Shown here: positions 8,074 through 19,986 of the stretch, in pieces
Layout of the letters: each line of letters opens with the position of its first letter
Numbering within the stretch: the stretch's first letter is position 1
Source of the DNA: Gaiellasilicea sp963745775
Lineage (GTDB): Bacteria > Actinomycetota > Thermoleophilia > Gaiellales > Gaiellaceae
NCBI GenBank assembly: GCA_963745775.1
Contig: CAVUYY010000013.1
Location: 124,001-188,000, forward strand
Direction of reading: 5' to 3'
Length of the DNA: 64,000 bases
Translations under genes and position numbers: made by a program
Notes under the pieces: model-generated
Told to the model about the DNA's origin: nothing
Seen by the model: the letters and a program-made list of their open reading frames with translations, nothing else
Database searches by the model: none

Positions 8074-10648
8074 TCAGCCGTCGTCCGAGCCGGTCGTCGC
8101 AAAGCCGTCCTCGTCGAACTGCGGCTCGGCCGCCGGCTCGATCCCTGCCTCGTCTGCCGCGGTTGCAGCGGCAGCGATCGACGCCTCGGCCGACGCGTCG
8201 CTCTCGACCACGGGGGCGAGGCTCGAGACCGTCTCGTCCCCGCGCAGGCGCATCACGATCACGCCCTGGGTGGAGCGTCCCGCCCGCCGAATCCCTTCGA
8301 CCGGCATCCGGATCACCGTTCCGCCGGTCGAGATCAGCATCACCGCATAGCCGTCCCGGACGACGCGCGCGCCGGCGAGCTTGCCCTTCGCCTCGGCCAG
8401 CTGGACGGTCTTGACCCCGAGCCCGCCACGACCCTTCCTCGGGTACTCGTGTAGCGGCGTGCGCTTGCCGTAGCCGTTCTCCGTCACGACGAGGAGGTCG
8501 GCGTCGTCCTCCGCCACGTTCACCTCGATCACGTCGTCGCCCGAGCGCAGATTCATCCCGCGCACACCGGAGGCGGCGCGGCCCATCGAGCGGACGTCGT
8601 TCTCGTGGAAGCGAATTGCCTGGCCGAACCGGGAGACCATGATGATGTCGTCGTCTCCGTCCGAGAGCCGAACCCCGATGAGCTCGTCGTCCTCGCGCAT
8701 CTTGATCGCGATGATCCCGTCCGCCTTCAGGGGCGTGTTGTACTCGAGGAACTCGGTCTTCTTGACGACGCCCTTCCTGGTCGCAAAGACGAGGAACTTC
8801 GACTCCTTGTAGTCGCGAGTAGCGATCACGGCCCGCACCGACTCGTCCTGGCGGAAGGGAAGCAGGTTGACGATCGCGCGACCCTTCGACTGGCGCGAGC
8901 CGAGCGGCAGCTCGTGCACCTTGAGCCGGTAGACCTTGCCGACGCTCGTGAAGAAGAGGATGTAGTCGTGCGTCGAGGCCACGAAGAGGTGCTCGATGAA
9001 GTCCTCGTCCTTCAAGTCCATTCCCATGACGCCCTGGCCACCGCGCCGCTGCTCGCGGTAGGTGGTGACCGGCAGCCGCTTGATGTAGCCGGACTGGGTG
9101 ATCGCGATCACCATGTCCTCCTCGGCGATCATGTCCTCGAGCGAGAACTCGCCCTCGGCCGCGATGATCTCCGTGCGACGGTCGTCGTTCTTGCCGTAGA
9201 TCGTCTTCAGCTCCAGCAGCTCCTCACGGATCAGCGCGTCGATCCGAGCCGGGTCGCCGAGGATCGCTCGGAGCTCGGCGATCTTCTCCTGGAGATCGTT
9301 GAACTCGTCCTCGACGCGCTTGCGCTCGAGCCCGGTGAGCGCGCGGAGGCGCAGATCGAGAATCGCGGTCGCCTGAATCTCCGACAACGCGAATGCGGAC
9401 ATCAGCTCCTCGCGTGCCCCGTCGGTGTCGTCGGCGCCGCGGATGATCCGGATCACCTCGTCGAGGTTGTCGAGGGCGATCAGGTAGCCCTGGAGGACGT
9501 GCGCCCGGTCTTCCGCCTTGCGGAGCTCGAACTTGGAGCGCCGCGTGATGATCTCGCGCTGGTAGTTCAGGTAGTGCGTGACGAGCTCGAGCAGGGACAG
9601 CGTCCGCGGCACGTTGTCGACGAGCGCGACGGCGTTGTAGCCGAACGTCGCTTGCAGCGAGGTGTGCTTGTAGAGCTTGTTCAGGACCACCTGCGGAATC
9701 GCGTCGCGCTTGAGCTCGATCTGGATCCGCATCCCGGTGCGGTCGGAGTGGTCGGCGAGGTCCGAGACCTCCGTGATCACCTTCTCCCCGACGAGGTCCG
9801 CGATCTTCTTGATCACGCCGCTCTCGCCGCCCTTCTTGACCCCGTACGGAAGCTCGGTGACGACGATCGCGCTCTTGCCGCCTCGGAGCTCCTCGACGTG
9901 GGCACGGGCGCGCATCACGATCCGGCCGCGCCCGGTGCGATACGCGTCGCGGATCCCGCTCCGGCCGACGACGATCGCGCCGGTCGGGAAGTCGGGGCCC
10001 TTGACGTGCTTGATCAGGTCCTCGACGTTCGCGTCGGGCTTGTCGAGGAGCTGGACGATCGCGTCGATGATCTCGCCGAGCCGGTGCGGCGGCATGTTCG
10101 TGGCCATCCCGACCGCGATCCCGGCCGAGCCGTTCACGAGCAGGTTGGGGAAGCGGGACGGGAGCACGTCCGGGACGCGCCGCGACTCGTCGTAGTTCGG
10201 GACGAAGTCGACGGTGTCGGCGTCGATGTCGCGCAGCATCTCGGTCGCGATCCGCGCGAGTCGCGCCTCGGTGTAGCGCATCGCCGCCGGCGGGTCGTCG
10301 TCGACCGAGCCGAAGTTGCCCTGCCCGTCGACGAGCGGGTAGCGCAGGCTGAACGGCTGCGCCATCCGGACGAGGGTGTCGTAGATCGAGGCGTCGCCGT
10401 GGGGGTGGTACTTGCCCATCACGTCGCCGACCGTCGCAGCGGACTTCTTGTAGGGCCGGTTCGGCTGGAGACCCGCCTCGTGCATCCCGAAGAGGACGCG
10501 GCGGTGCACCGGCTTGAGGCCGTCCCGCACGTCGGGCAACGCGCGCCCGACGATCACGCTCATCGCATAGTCGAGATAGCTCGAGCGCATCTCCTGCTCG
10601 AGCTCGCGCGGCTCGATCCGGCCGCTGCCGAGGCCTCCGGGGACGAGA

Positions 10649-10656
<8 letters not shown>
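8074..10656 (-). CDS. gyrA: DNA gyrase subunit A
   Basis: The breakage-rejoining subunit of type II topoisomerase, which introduces negative supercoils. 860 residues, full length. It starts with the LEQEMRSSYLDYAMSVIVGRALP block, contains the quinolone-determining region (HPHGDASIYDTLVRMAQ) and the catalytic Tyr in MRYTEARL. The C-terminal beta-pinwheel carries the GyrA-box-like QRRGGQGVMG that separates gyrase from Topo IV. It ends in an acidic, Ala-rich tail. Its first 8 bases overlap the gyrB stop, so the two are translated together. Confidence 0.97.
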
Positions 10657-13046
<2,390 letters not shown>

Positions 13047-13086
13047 GAAAAAAGCCCTGCAAATAGCCATCTTGCGGGCGGAGAGC

Positions 13087-13092
13087 AGTGTA
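13087..13092 (-). promoter_or_regulatory. -10-like TACACT for gyrB-gyrA
   Basis: TACACT lies directly downstream of the DUF721 stop and about 40 bases upstream of the gyrB ATG, giving a short leader with an A/T-rich start region. This would let gyrBA be transcribed separately from the dnaN-recF genes. Confidence 0.4.
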
Positions 13093-13575
13093 TCAGAAAG
13101 CGCGGTCGGAGCGGCTTCGCGCGAGGCTCGCCGCAACGGCTCTCGCGACGCTCTCGCGGAGCTCGTCGTCCTCGATCCGAGCGGCGACGACGGCACCTTC
13201 CGCGGCGTCCCCGGGAGCCACCGCCGGAGGCGTCGACGGGGTCTCGTCGCTCGGCGCGACCTCCCGGCCCGGGATCGGGCCCGGCACGAATCGAACCTTC
13301 GGCGGAGCGGCTGTGCCGAGCGTTGCCGCGAGCCGCTCGAGAATCGAGCTCGCAAGCATTCCGAGCTGGAACGCCCAAACGGCGTCGCTCGCATGCACGA
13401 CGAGCACACCGTCACGACCGATCCGCGCGGGCCACGCGCGCCTCGCGTTCTCCGCGCCGACCGCTGCCGGCCAGGCGGCCACGATCGCGTTCAGGCTCCC
13501 GGCTGCTGTCGGATAGTCGCGCTCGGAGCCGACCCGGTCGAGCTCGCGCCTGATCTCACCGTCGAGGCGCTTCAT
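13093..13575 (-). CDS. DUF721 (DciA-like) protein
   Basis: 160 residues. The N-terminal 90 residues carry the DUF721 pattern: LNAIVAAWPAAVG, then a KH-like core ending in VLVVHASDAVWAFQLGML. DUF721/DciA proteins help load the replicative helicase in bacteria lacking DnaC, and in actinobacteria the gene typically lies between recF and gyrB, as here. The C-terminal 70 residues are Pro/Ala/Glu-rich and look disordered. The ATG at 13575 overlaps the recF stop as ATGA. Confidence 0.8.
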   Translation of the reverse strand: MKRLDGEIRRELDRVGSERDYPTAAGSLNAIVAAWPAAVGAENARRAWPARIGRDGVLVVHASDAVWAFQLGMLASSILERLAATLGTAAPPKVRFVPGPIPGREVAPSDETPSTPPAVAPGDAAEGAVVAARIEDDELRESVARAVAASLARSRSDRAF

Positions 13576-14645
13576 CGGTGCACGTTCACCACGCTCACCA
13601 CACCGGGCGTCACCTCGAGCAGCTGCGCCGGCGCAAGCGGCAGCGCTTCCGCACCCGTGGCCGTCACGATCGCCTGCCCGACGAGACCGATTCGCTCCGC
13701 CAGCGTCCTTCGACGCGCAGCATCGAGCTCGGAGAGGACGTCGTCCAGCAGGACGAGCGGCGGCACACCCCGCAGCTCGGCCAGCACCTCGGCCTCCGCG
13801 AGCAGCAGCGAGAGAACGGCCAGCCGCTGCTCGCCCTGAGAGCCGAAGCTCCGGAGCTCGCGTGAGCCGGAGCGGATCGCAATCTCGTCCAGATGTGGCC
13901 CGAGCCCGGTCACGCCGCGCTCGACATCCCTGGCGAGCCTCGCCTCGAGCGCGGCTACAGTAGGCGGCTCGCCTTCGTAGTCGAGCGTCGTAGCGGGGAG
14001 GCCGAGCTCGCCCGCCCGCTCTCGAAACGGGGCCGCCAGCAGCCCCAGCGCCTCGCGCCTCGCTTCGACGAGTTGGGTGCCGAGATTCGCGACTTGCTGC
14101 GTCCACGGCTCGATCGCAGCCGTCGCGCCTGCGCCTCCTCCGGCCCGGCGAAGCGCGGCGTTCCGTTGGCCGACGGCGGCGGCGTAGTCGATCGGCAGGG
14201 TCGCGCGGCCCGGGAGCAGCCGCGAGAGCGAGCGGTCGAAGTACGCGCGCCTGACAGCCGGAGCGCCCTTGACGACCGCAAGCCGGTCGGGGGTGAAGAC
14301 GAGCGTCGACACCTCGCCTCGGAGCTGCTCGGTCGAGCGCAGCGCAGCGCCGTTCAGCTTGGCGCGCTTGCCCTGGTGGGGCTGGATCGTCAGCTCGAGC
14401 TGGAGCGGCCGGCCGGAGCGCTCGCCGCCCAGAGCGATCCTGGCCCCGTCGGCGCCGAGACGAACGAGCTGAGCGTCCGCTCTCGTCCGCGGCGAGAACC
14501 CCTGAGTCCCGACGTGGAGGGATTCGAGCAGGTTCGTCTTGCCGGCTCCGTTCGCGCCGGTCACGAGCACGAGCCCCGGCTCGAGCTCGAGCTCGAGCCG
14601 AGCATACGAGCGAAACTCACGCAGGGAAACCGCGGAGACGATCAG
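13572..14645 (-). CDS. recF: Recombination mediator RecF
   Basis: SMC-like ATPase that helps load RecA at gaps. Walker A is GANGAGKTNLLE, the signature is SQGEQRLAVLSLLLAEAE and Walker B is LVLLDDVLSELD. The first ordinary start codon (GTG at 14570) would cut away the conserved first strands, because the upstream codons read SLREFRSYARLELELEPGL in the same frame. No ATG, GTG or TTG occurs between the preceding in-frame stop and 14570, so I extend to the CTG at 14645, giving 357 residues, normal for RecF. The start codon is therefore uncertain. Confidence 0.85.
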   Translation of the reverse strand: MIVSAVSLREFRSYARLELELEPGLVLVTGANGAGKTNLLESLHVGTQGFSPRTRADAQLVRLGADGARIALGGERSGRPLQLELTIQPHQGKRAKLNGAALRSTEQLRGEVSTLVFTPDRLAVVKGAPAVRRAYFDRSLSRLLPGRATLPIDYAAAVGQRNAALRRAGGGAGATAAIEPWTQQVANLGTQLVEARREALGLLAAPFRERAGELGLPATTLDYEGEPPTVAALEARLARDVERGVTGLGPHLDEIAIRSGSRELRSFGSQGEQRLAVLSLLLAEAEVLAELRGVPPLVLLDDVLSELDAARRRTLAERIGLVGQAIVTATGAEALPLAPAQLLEVTPGVVSVVNVHR

Positions 14646-14691
14646 CGTCGGCCGAGACTCACACAGTCCGACGGGCGACCCGGCTCAGCGG

Positions 14692-15868
14692 TCAGCCCGC
14701 CAGCCGGATCGGCATGATCAGGTAGGTGAAGTCCCCGGTCGTGTCGACGAGGATCGCCGGGCGGAGCGGGTTGATCAGCTTGACCTGGACGTCCTCGCCG
14801 ACGATCGAGTCGACGCCGTCGCGCAGGAACTCGGCGTTGAACCCGATCACGAACTCGTCGCCGGTATAGCTCACCGGCAGCGACTCCTTGGCCTCGCCGA
14901 CGTCCTGGGTCTGGGCCGAGACGGTCAGCTCTCCCTCCGCGAAACGGAGCCGGAGCGGCGAGTTGCGCTGCGCCATCACGGCCACGCGGCGGACCACGTC
15001 GCCCAGCTCGGCTCGAGCGATCGTCAACTCGACCTCGAACGTCTCGGGCAGAAGCTGGCGGTAGTTCGGGAACTGGCCGTCGATCCGGCGCGTCGTCAGC
15101 CACGCCTCGCCCCCGCCCGGCGAGCTCGCGCCGAAGACGACGTGGTTCTCGTGGACGCCGAGCTCGACGGTGTCCCCCCGGCGAGTCGCGGAGAGCTCCT
15201 GGAGCGCGCGTGCCGGGATGATCGCCTCGAGCTCCGGGGCTGTCGGCCTCGAGCTCGGTCTCCTTGACCGAGAGCCGGTAGGAATCGGTGGCCACCATCA
15301 CGAGCTTCCCGGCCTCGAAACGCACGAGGATCCCCGTGAGTACCGGCCGCGACTCGTCCCGTGACGCGGAGCGCGCTACCCGCGAGATCGTCTCGAGCAG
15401 CGCCTCGCGGTCGATCGAATGCAGCTGCGCGTCGACGGCGGGGAGGCGGGGGAAGTCCTCGGCCGAATAGGTGTTCAGGCGGTAGGACGTCGTTCCGGAG
15501 ACAACGTGCGCGACTCCCTCCGAGGGGCGGTACTCGAGCGTCACCTCGCTCTCCGGCAGCAGCCGGGCGAGATCCACGAGCAGCTTGCCGGGGACGACGA
15601 CAGCCCCTTCGCCCTCGACCTGCGCGTCGAGCGTCGTGCGGAGCGACAGCTCCATGTCGGTCGCAGCCAGCGAGAGCGAGCCCTCTGCCGCGGTCAAGAG
15701 GATTCCGGAGAGAACCTGCACGGTGCCCCGGGTGGAGACCGCGCGCGAGACCACGCCGAGCTTCGCGACGAGCTCGTCCTTCGAGACCGTGATCTTCATT
15801 CCCGTCGCCTCGGTCACCGGCTCGAGCCCCGTCTCCAACTCGACCTCCGCTGTCGCCTCACTATTCAT
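14692..15868 (-). CDS. dnaN: DNA polymerase III sliding clamp beta (one frameshift)
   Basis: Processivity clamp. Domain 1 begins MKITVSKDELVAKLGVVSRA; domains 2 and 3 follow, ending YLIMPIRLAG. One extra base in a four-base G run at 15236-15239 (C run on the coding strand) shifts the frame between EADSP and ELEAIIPARALQEL; the length of 1177 fits one insertion. The ribosome binding site decides the start: AAAGGAG sits 4 bases before the ATG at 15868. The protein therefore carries 23 extra residues ahead of the usual clamp N-terminus, which would otherwise start at 15799. Confidence 0.93.
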
Positions 15869-15872
15869 CGTT

Positions 15873-15879
15873 CTCCTTT
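15873..15879 (-). promoter_or_regulatory. Strong ribosome binding site AAAGGAG of dnaN
   Basis: AAAGGAG with a 4-base spacer to the ATG at 15868; no comparable site precedes the internal ATG at 15799. It is preceded by an A/T-rich stretch, unusual in this GC-rich window. The 161-bp gap to dnaA has only poor DnaA-box matches (GTTTCCACA, TAACCCACA). Confidence 0.65.
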
Positions 15880-16029
15880 ATTTTTTTCTCGTAGCAGTCA
15901 TAGGGAGTGTGGACGACGGGGAAGACGGTAGCGAACGGCTTCCCGAGCGGGTTTGCGCGGTGGGTCCACACGGTGGAGAACGGCGAGTAACCCACAGGCA
16001 AGAGCGGTTTCGAAAGGTTTCCACAGAAA

Positions 16030-17415
16030 TCAGCCGGCTTGCTTGATCCGTGCGGTCAGTTCCTGCACAAGGTTGAACACAGACCTGTCCTCCCGGATCA
16101 TCCCCTCGATCTTGGCGTTCGCGTGCATCACGGTCGTGTGGTCACGGCCGCCGAACTCCTTGCCGATCTTCGGGAGCGAGGAGTCGGTGAGCGCGCGCGA
16201 GAGATACATCGCGACCTGGCGGGGATACGCGATCGCCTGAGATCGCTTCGCGCTGCAGAGCTCGCCGATCGTCATCCCGAAGCGCTCCGAGACGGTCTCC
16301 TGGATCCGGCGGATCGAGATCTCGACGGGCTGGCCCTGGGGGAAGACGTCCTTGAGCACGTCCTCGGCCAGCTCCACCGTCATCGCGCGGCCCGTGAGCG
16401 ACGAGAGCGCGACGACCCGGGTCAGCGCGCCTTCGAGCTCGCGGATGTTCGTCGTCACGCGCTCCGCGACGTAGGTCAGCACGTCCGGGTCGGGCACGTT
16501 GATCTGGTCGGTCTTCACCTTCTTGCGGAGGATCGCGATCCGCGTCTCGAGATCGGGCGGCTGGATATCGGTGATCAGCCCCCACTCGAAGCGCGAGCGC
16601 AGCCGCTCCTCGAGCGTCGCGATCTCCTTCGGCGGCCGGTCGGAGGAGAGCACGATCTGCTTGCCGGCCTCGTAGAGCGTGTTGAAGGTGTGGAAGAACT
16701 CCTCCTGCATCCGGTCCTTGCCCTCGAGGAACTGGACGTCGTCGACGAGCAGCACGTCGTAGGTCCGGTAGCGCTGCTTGAACCCCTCGATCCGCTTGTC
16801 GCGGAGCGAGTTGATGAAGTCGTTCATGAAGGTCTCGCTCGTGACGTACCGCGCCGTCAGGCCGTTCCCGTGCTCGCCGACGTACTGGCCGATCGCCTGG
16901 AGCAGATGGGTCTTCCCGAGCCCCGTCGAGCCGTAGATGAAGAGCGGGTTGTAGGCCTGCGCCGGCGCCTCTGCGACCGCCAGGGCAGCCGCGTGCGCGA
17001 AGCGGTTGGACGAGCCGATCACGAAGAGGTCGAACGTGTACTTCGGGTTCATTCCCCCGAACGCGGCCGGATGCTCCGGAGCCACGCGCGGCGGAGCCTC
17101 GACCGACGCGACCCCGTCCTCGCTCCGCTGGGAGGAGAACCGCGAAGCCGAGAAGTCCCGCACGGTCAGCCGGACGCTCCGTTCGTGCCCGGTCGCGTCC
17201 TTGACGGCGGCGCGGATCAGGCCGAGGAAATGCCCCTCGATCCACTCCCGGGTGAAGTCGTTCGGGACCGCCAGCGTGAACGCGTCGTCGGAGAGCTCCG
17301 CTCCGGCTGCCTCTCCGAACCACGTGCCGAACGTCGCTTCGTTCAGTGCCCCTCTGAGCCGGCCCGAGACCTCGTCCCACAGGCTGTCCGCAGTCAGCTC
17401 GATCTGGTGCTCCAC
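16030..17415 (-). CDS. dnaA: Chromosomal replication initiator DnaA
   Basis: AAA+ initiator that binds DnaA boxes and opens oriC. 461 residues. Domain I is N-terminal (WDEVSGRLRGALNEATFGTWF), domain II a short linker, domain III carries Walker A (GSTGLGKTHLLQAI) and Walker B (LLVDDVQFLEGK), and domain IV carries the box-recognition signature GRDHTTVMHA. The GTG start has GAGAGGAG upstream and a possible TATGCT -10 at about 17457-17462. It is divergent from rpmH across the candidate origin. Confidence 0.97.
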   Translation of the reverse strand: MEHQIELTADSLWDEVSGRLRGALNEATFGTWFGEAAGAELSDDAFTLAVPNDFTREWIEGHFLGLIRAAVKDATGHERSVRLTVRDFSASRFSSQRSEDGVASVEAPPRVAPEHPAAFGGMNPKYTFDLFVIGSSNRFAHAAALAVAEAPAQAYNPLFIYGSTGLGKTHLLQAIGQYVGEHGNGLTARYVTSETFMNDFINSLRDKRIEGFKQRYRTYDVLLVDDVQFLEGKDRMQEEFFHTFNTLYEAGKQIVLSSDRPPKEIATLEERLRSRFEWGLITDIQPPDLETRIAILRKKVKTDQINVPDPDVLTYVAERVTTNIRELEGALTRVVALSSLTGRAMTVELAEDVLKDVFPQGQPVEISIRRIQETVSERFGMTIGELCSAKRSQAIAYPRQVAMYLSRALTDSSLPKIGKEFGGRDHTTVMHANAKIEGMIREDRSVFNLVQELTARIKQAG

Positions 17416-17462
17416 GCCGACGCCTCGGCTCCTCTCACAGCTCGCAGGGAGCGGCGAGCATA

Positions 17463-17706
17463 GCAGCGTCCGGCGGCCGGCTCAATCCCAACAGCGAATG
17501 GAAAATACCGCTCTGAGCAGGGATTTTAGCTCACGCAGAGTTATCCCCAGCTGGGGATAACCTGTGGGAGAACTGTCGTCCCGGTCGCGTTTTGCGGCCC
17601 TTTCCACGTCCTCGAGGATCTGTGGATAACGGACTTCGGCGACCCTCGTCTATACTTTTTCGCTCCGCCAGCCCGGCGGCTTTTTTCCGACGGAAGCGAA
17701 TCTCTC
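17463..17706. other. Candidate chromosomal origin (oriC) between dnaA and rpmH
   Basis: It contains one exact DnaA box in reverse orientation (TGTGGATAA, 17621-17629) and two one-mismatch boxes, TTATCCCCA (17541-17549) and TGGGGATAA (17552-17560), which together form a perfect 22-bp palindrome at 17540-17561. Short AT-rich patches (GGATTTTAGC, GGAAAATACC) are nearby. The dnaA/rpmH gap is a classic origin location. The box number is low and no long AT-rich unwinding tract is visible, so this may be only part of the origin or the dnaA autoregulatory region. Confidence 0.6.
17651..17656 (+). promoter_or_regulatory. -10 TATACT of the rpmH-rnpA operon
   Basis: TATACT is close to the TATAAT consensus and leaves a leader of about 45 bases before the rpmH ATG. 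No clear -35 is seen. Confidence 0.5.
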
Positions 17707-17841
17707 ATGAAGCGCACCTACCAGCCAAACGTCCGCCGGCGCAAGCGCAAGCACGGCTTCCGCGCGCGCATGTCAACCAAAGCGGGACAGGCGATCCTGA
17801 AGCGCCGCAGGGCGAAGGGCCGCAAGCGTCTTTCTGCCTGA
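17707..17841 (+). CDS. rpmH: 50S ribosomal protein L34
   Basis: 44 residues, starting MKRTYQPNVRRRKRKHGF and ending KGRKRLSA, which is the normal L34 pattern and length. It heads the conserved rpmH-rnpA-yidD-yidC-jag-rsmG-parA-parB order to the right of the origin. Confidence 0.97.
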   Translation: MKRTYQPNVRRRKRKHGFRARMSTKAGQAILKRRRAKGRKRLSA

Positions 17842-18262
17842 CCGCCCTCGTCGACGTCACCCGATCGCCATCAGCAGAGACACGACGCAGCGCCGGAACC
17901 GCCTCTCCCGCTCCCGGGACTTCGACGCCGTCTATCGCCAGGGCCGGTCGGCGACGACGCGGTACCTCGTCCTCCACTGGTTCCCGCGCGACGAGGATCG
18001 CCCTCCGCGCCTCGGTCTGGCGGTGCCGAAGTCGGTGGGAAACGCGGTCGCGCGCAATCGAGTCAAGCGCCAGCTCCGCGAGACGTGGGACGAGCTCTCC
18101 TCCCTGACCGACACGGGTCACGACTACGTGCTCGTCGCGCGGCCCGGCCTCGCCGAGCCAGCCGACACGCGCGGCCACGAGTGGCTCGTCGAGCGCGTGA
18201 CCGAGATTCTCGAGCAGGCCAGAATCATGGAGCAGACCCGGCGCGGGAAGGAAGCCACGTGA
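17834..18262 (+). CDS. rnpA: Ribonuclease P protein component
   Basis: Protein cofactor of RNase P, which matures tRNA 5' ends. The body is typical: NRLSRSRDFDAVYRQGRS, then GLAVPKSVGNAVARNRVKRQLRE with the RNR-like RNA-binding motif. The first ordinary start codon (GTG at 18023) lies inside the conserved core and would remove about 50 essential residues, and there is no ATG, GTG or TTG upstream in frame before a stop. The best candidate is a CTG at 17834 that overlaps the rpmH end by 8 bases. A sequence error near 17842-17870 is the alternative. Confidence 0.85.
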   Translation: MPDRPRRRHPIAISRDTTQRRNRLSRSRDFDAVYRQGRSATTRYLVLHWFPRDEDRPPRLGLAVPKSVGNAVARNRVKRQLRETWDELSSLTDTGHDYVLVARPGLAEPADTRGHEWLVERVTEILEQARIMEQTRRGKEAT

Positions 18263-18468
18263 GGATTCTCGGAATCGCGGTCGTCCAGGCCTGGCGGCAC
18301 ACCCTCGGCCGCCTCACTCCCGAAGGCACCTGCAAGTACCACCCGAGCTGCTCCCAGTACGCCCTCGACGCGTTCGAGAAGCACGGGCTCCTCAAGGGCG
18401 CCGCGAAGGCGGGCTGGCGGCTTCTGCGCTGCAACCCGTGGAGCCACGGCGGCGTGGACTACGCATGA
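18259..18468 (+). CDS. yidD: Membrane protein insertion efficiency factor YidD
   Basis: 69 residues with the family signature HPSCSQYALDAFEKHG and C-terminal WRLLRCNPWSHGGVD. It assists YidC-dependent insertion of membrane proteins from the cytosolic face. The GTG at 18259 overlaps the rnpA stop (GTGA), and its stop overlaps yidC (ATGA). Confidence 0.93.
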   Translation: MRILGIAVVQAWRHTLGRLTPEGTCKYHPSCSQYALDAFEKHGLLKGAAKAGWRLLRCNPWSHGGVDYA

Positions 18469-19297
18469 TCCTGGCCGGGATCCTCACGCCGCTCGAAGAC
18501 CTGCTCACGTGGGCGCTGACGAACCTCCACGACACGGTCGGGCTCACGTGGGCCTGGTCGATCGTCGCCCTCGTCGTGATCGTCCGGATGCTGCTCGTCC
18601 CGCTGACGGTGCGCCAGATCCACTCGATGCAGAACCTGCAGGCGCATGCGCCGGAGATGAAGGCGCTCCAGTCGAAGTACAAGCACGACCGCCAGAAGAT
18701 GAACCAGGAGCTGATGGCCTTCTACAAGGAGAACCAGATCAACCCGGCCTCCTCCTGCCTTCCGATCATCGCTCAGATCCCGGTCTTCATCGGTCTCTTC
18801 TTCGTCCTCCGCGGCTTCGAGAACGAGATCTTCCCCGCCTACCAGGCGATGGGCGAGGGTCCCGAGGATCTCGAGTGGCTGAACCTGATCAACATCATCG
18901 AGAACACGAAGGTGGGCTGGGGGCCGCTGCTCGTCGTCATGTACGCGATCAGCCAGCTCACGTCGACGTACCTGATGTCGGCCACGATGCAGCCCGCGCA
19001 GCGGGCGCTGATGCTCATTCTCCCGATCGCGTTCATCCCGTTCGTGCTCAATTTCCCGGCCGGGCTGATGCTGTACTGGCTGACGACGAACCTCTGGACG
19101 ACCGGCCAGGGTCTGATCACGCGCAAGCTGACGCCAAAACGCGAACCTCCTCCCAAGAAGAGCTCGCGGACGCCGCCGAAGAGCGAGGTCGCTGCGGCTA
19201 CGGCGGGGCGGAGAAACCGGCCGAGGCGAAGCCGGCTCCGGCCGGCCCACCGCGCGTGAAGAAGGTCAAGCGCAAGAAGGGCGGCGCCCGCCGGTGA
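18465..19297 (+). CDS. yidC: Membrane protein insertase YidC/Oxa1 (C-terminal frameshift)
   Basis: Inserts and folds inner-membrane proteins. The start MILAGILTPLEDLLTWAL overlaps yidD. Family blocks include GLTWAWSIVALVVIVR, the cytosolic segment KALQSKYKHDR, and several helices ending near NLWTTGQGLITRK. As read, the frame stops at 19259. In another frame the sequence gives a basic tail (EKPAEAKPAPAGPPRVKK) whose TGA at 19295-19297 overlaps the jag GTG. That is the coupling seen at nearly all junctions here, so one base is probably missing near 19205. Confidence 0.9.
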
Positions 19298-19986
19298 CCG
19301 AGCTCTCGGTCGAGGCGACCGGAGAGACGGTCGGCGAGGCGAAATGGTCGGCGCTGCGCGACCTCGAGCGGAAGCGGCCCGGCCTCGACAAGTCGGCGGT
19401 TCGCTTCCAGGTCGTGAGCGAGGGGGAGCGAGGCCTGCTCGGGGTCGGGTACGAGCCAGCCAGGGTCGTGGCCAGCATCGAGGACGACCACGTGGCGGAG
19501 CATTTCGCCTCGCCGGCGCCGGCCGGCGAGGACGAGACAGCCGACGGCGCTCGCCTTCGCGAGCTCGTCGAGCGAATCGCGCACGAGCTCGGGATCGACA
19601 CCCGGATCGCGATCTCCGAGACGGACGAGGAGCTACGGGCGACGTGCGACGGGGCCGAGCTCGGGATGCTGATCGGCAAGCACGGGCAGACGATCGACGC
19701 GATCCAGTATCTCGGGAGCGCGATCCTCTACCGCGGCCGTTACGACGAGCGGAAGCGGGTCGTCGTCGACGCAGCCGGGTATCGAGCTCGCCGGCAGGTG
19801 ACGCTGGACGCGCTCGCGCTCCGGCTCGCCGAGCAAGCATCGGCGACCGGTCTGCGCGTCGAGCTCGAGCCGATGACGGCCGTCGAGCGCAAGATCGTGC
19901 ACGAGCGGCTGAAGGACGATCCCGAGATCGAGACGCTGAGCGAGGGCACCGAGCCGAATCGCTACGTCGTCATCCTCCCGCGCAAC
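19294..19986 (+). CDS. jag: Jag/KhpB RNA-binding protein (Jag_N, KH, R3H domains)
   Basis: RNA-binding protein linked to cell-wall growth and division. It has a Jag N-terminal domain (SVEATGETVGEAKWSALRDL), a KH domain with the GKHGQ loop (LIGKHGQTIDAIQYLG), and a C-terminal R3H domain (RKIVHERLKDDPEIETLSEG). It should end at about EPNRYVVILPR; no stop codon follows, and the frame runs straight into rsmG. Either an indel removed the stop or the two are fused. The end given is the domain boundary. Confidence 0.88.

Noticed and set aside
14581..14602. Repeated GAGCTC units at the recF start as a repeat element
   Set aside because: They are explained by alternating Leu-Glu codons of the conserved RecF N-terminus.
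15869..16029. dnaA-dnaN gap as the origin
   Set aside because: Only two-mismatch boxes (TAACCCACA, GTTTCCACA) are found; the dnaA-rpmH gap has one exact and two near-exact boxes.
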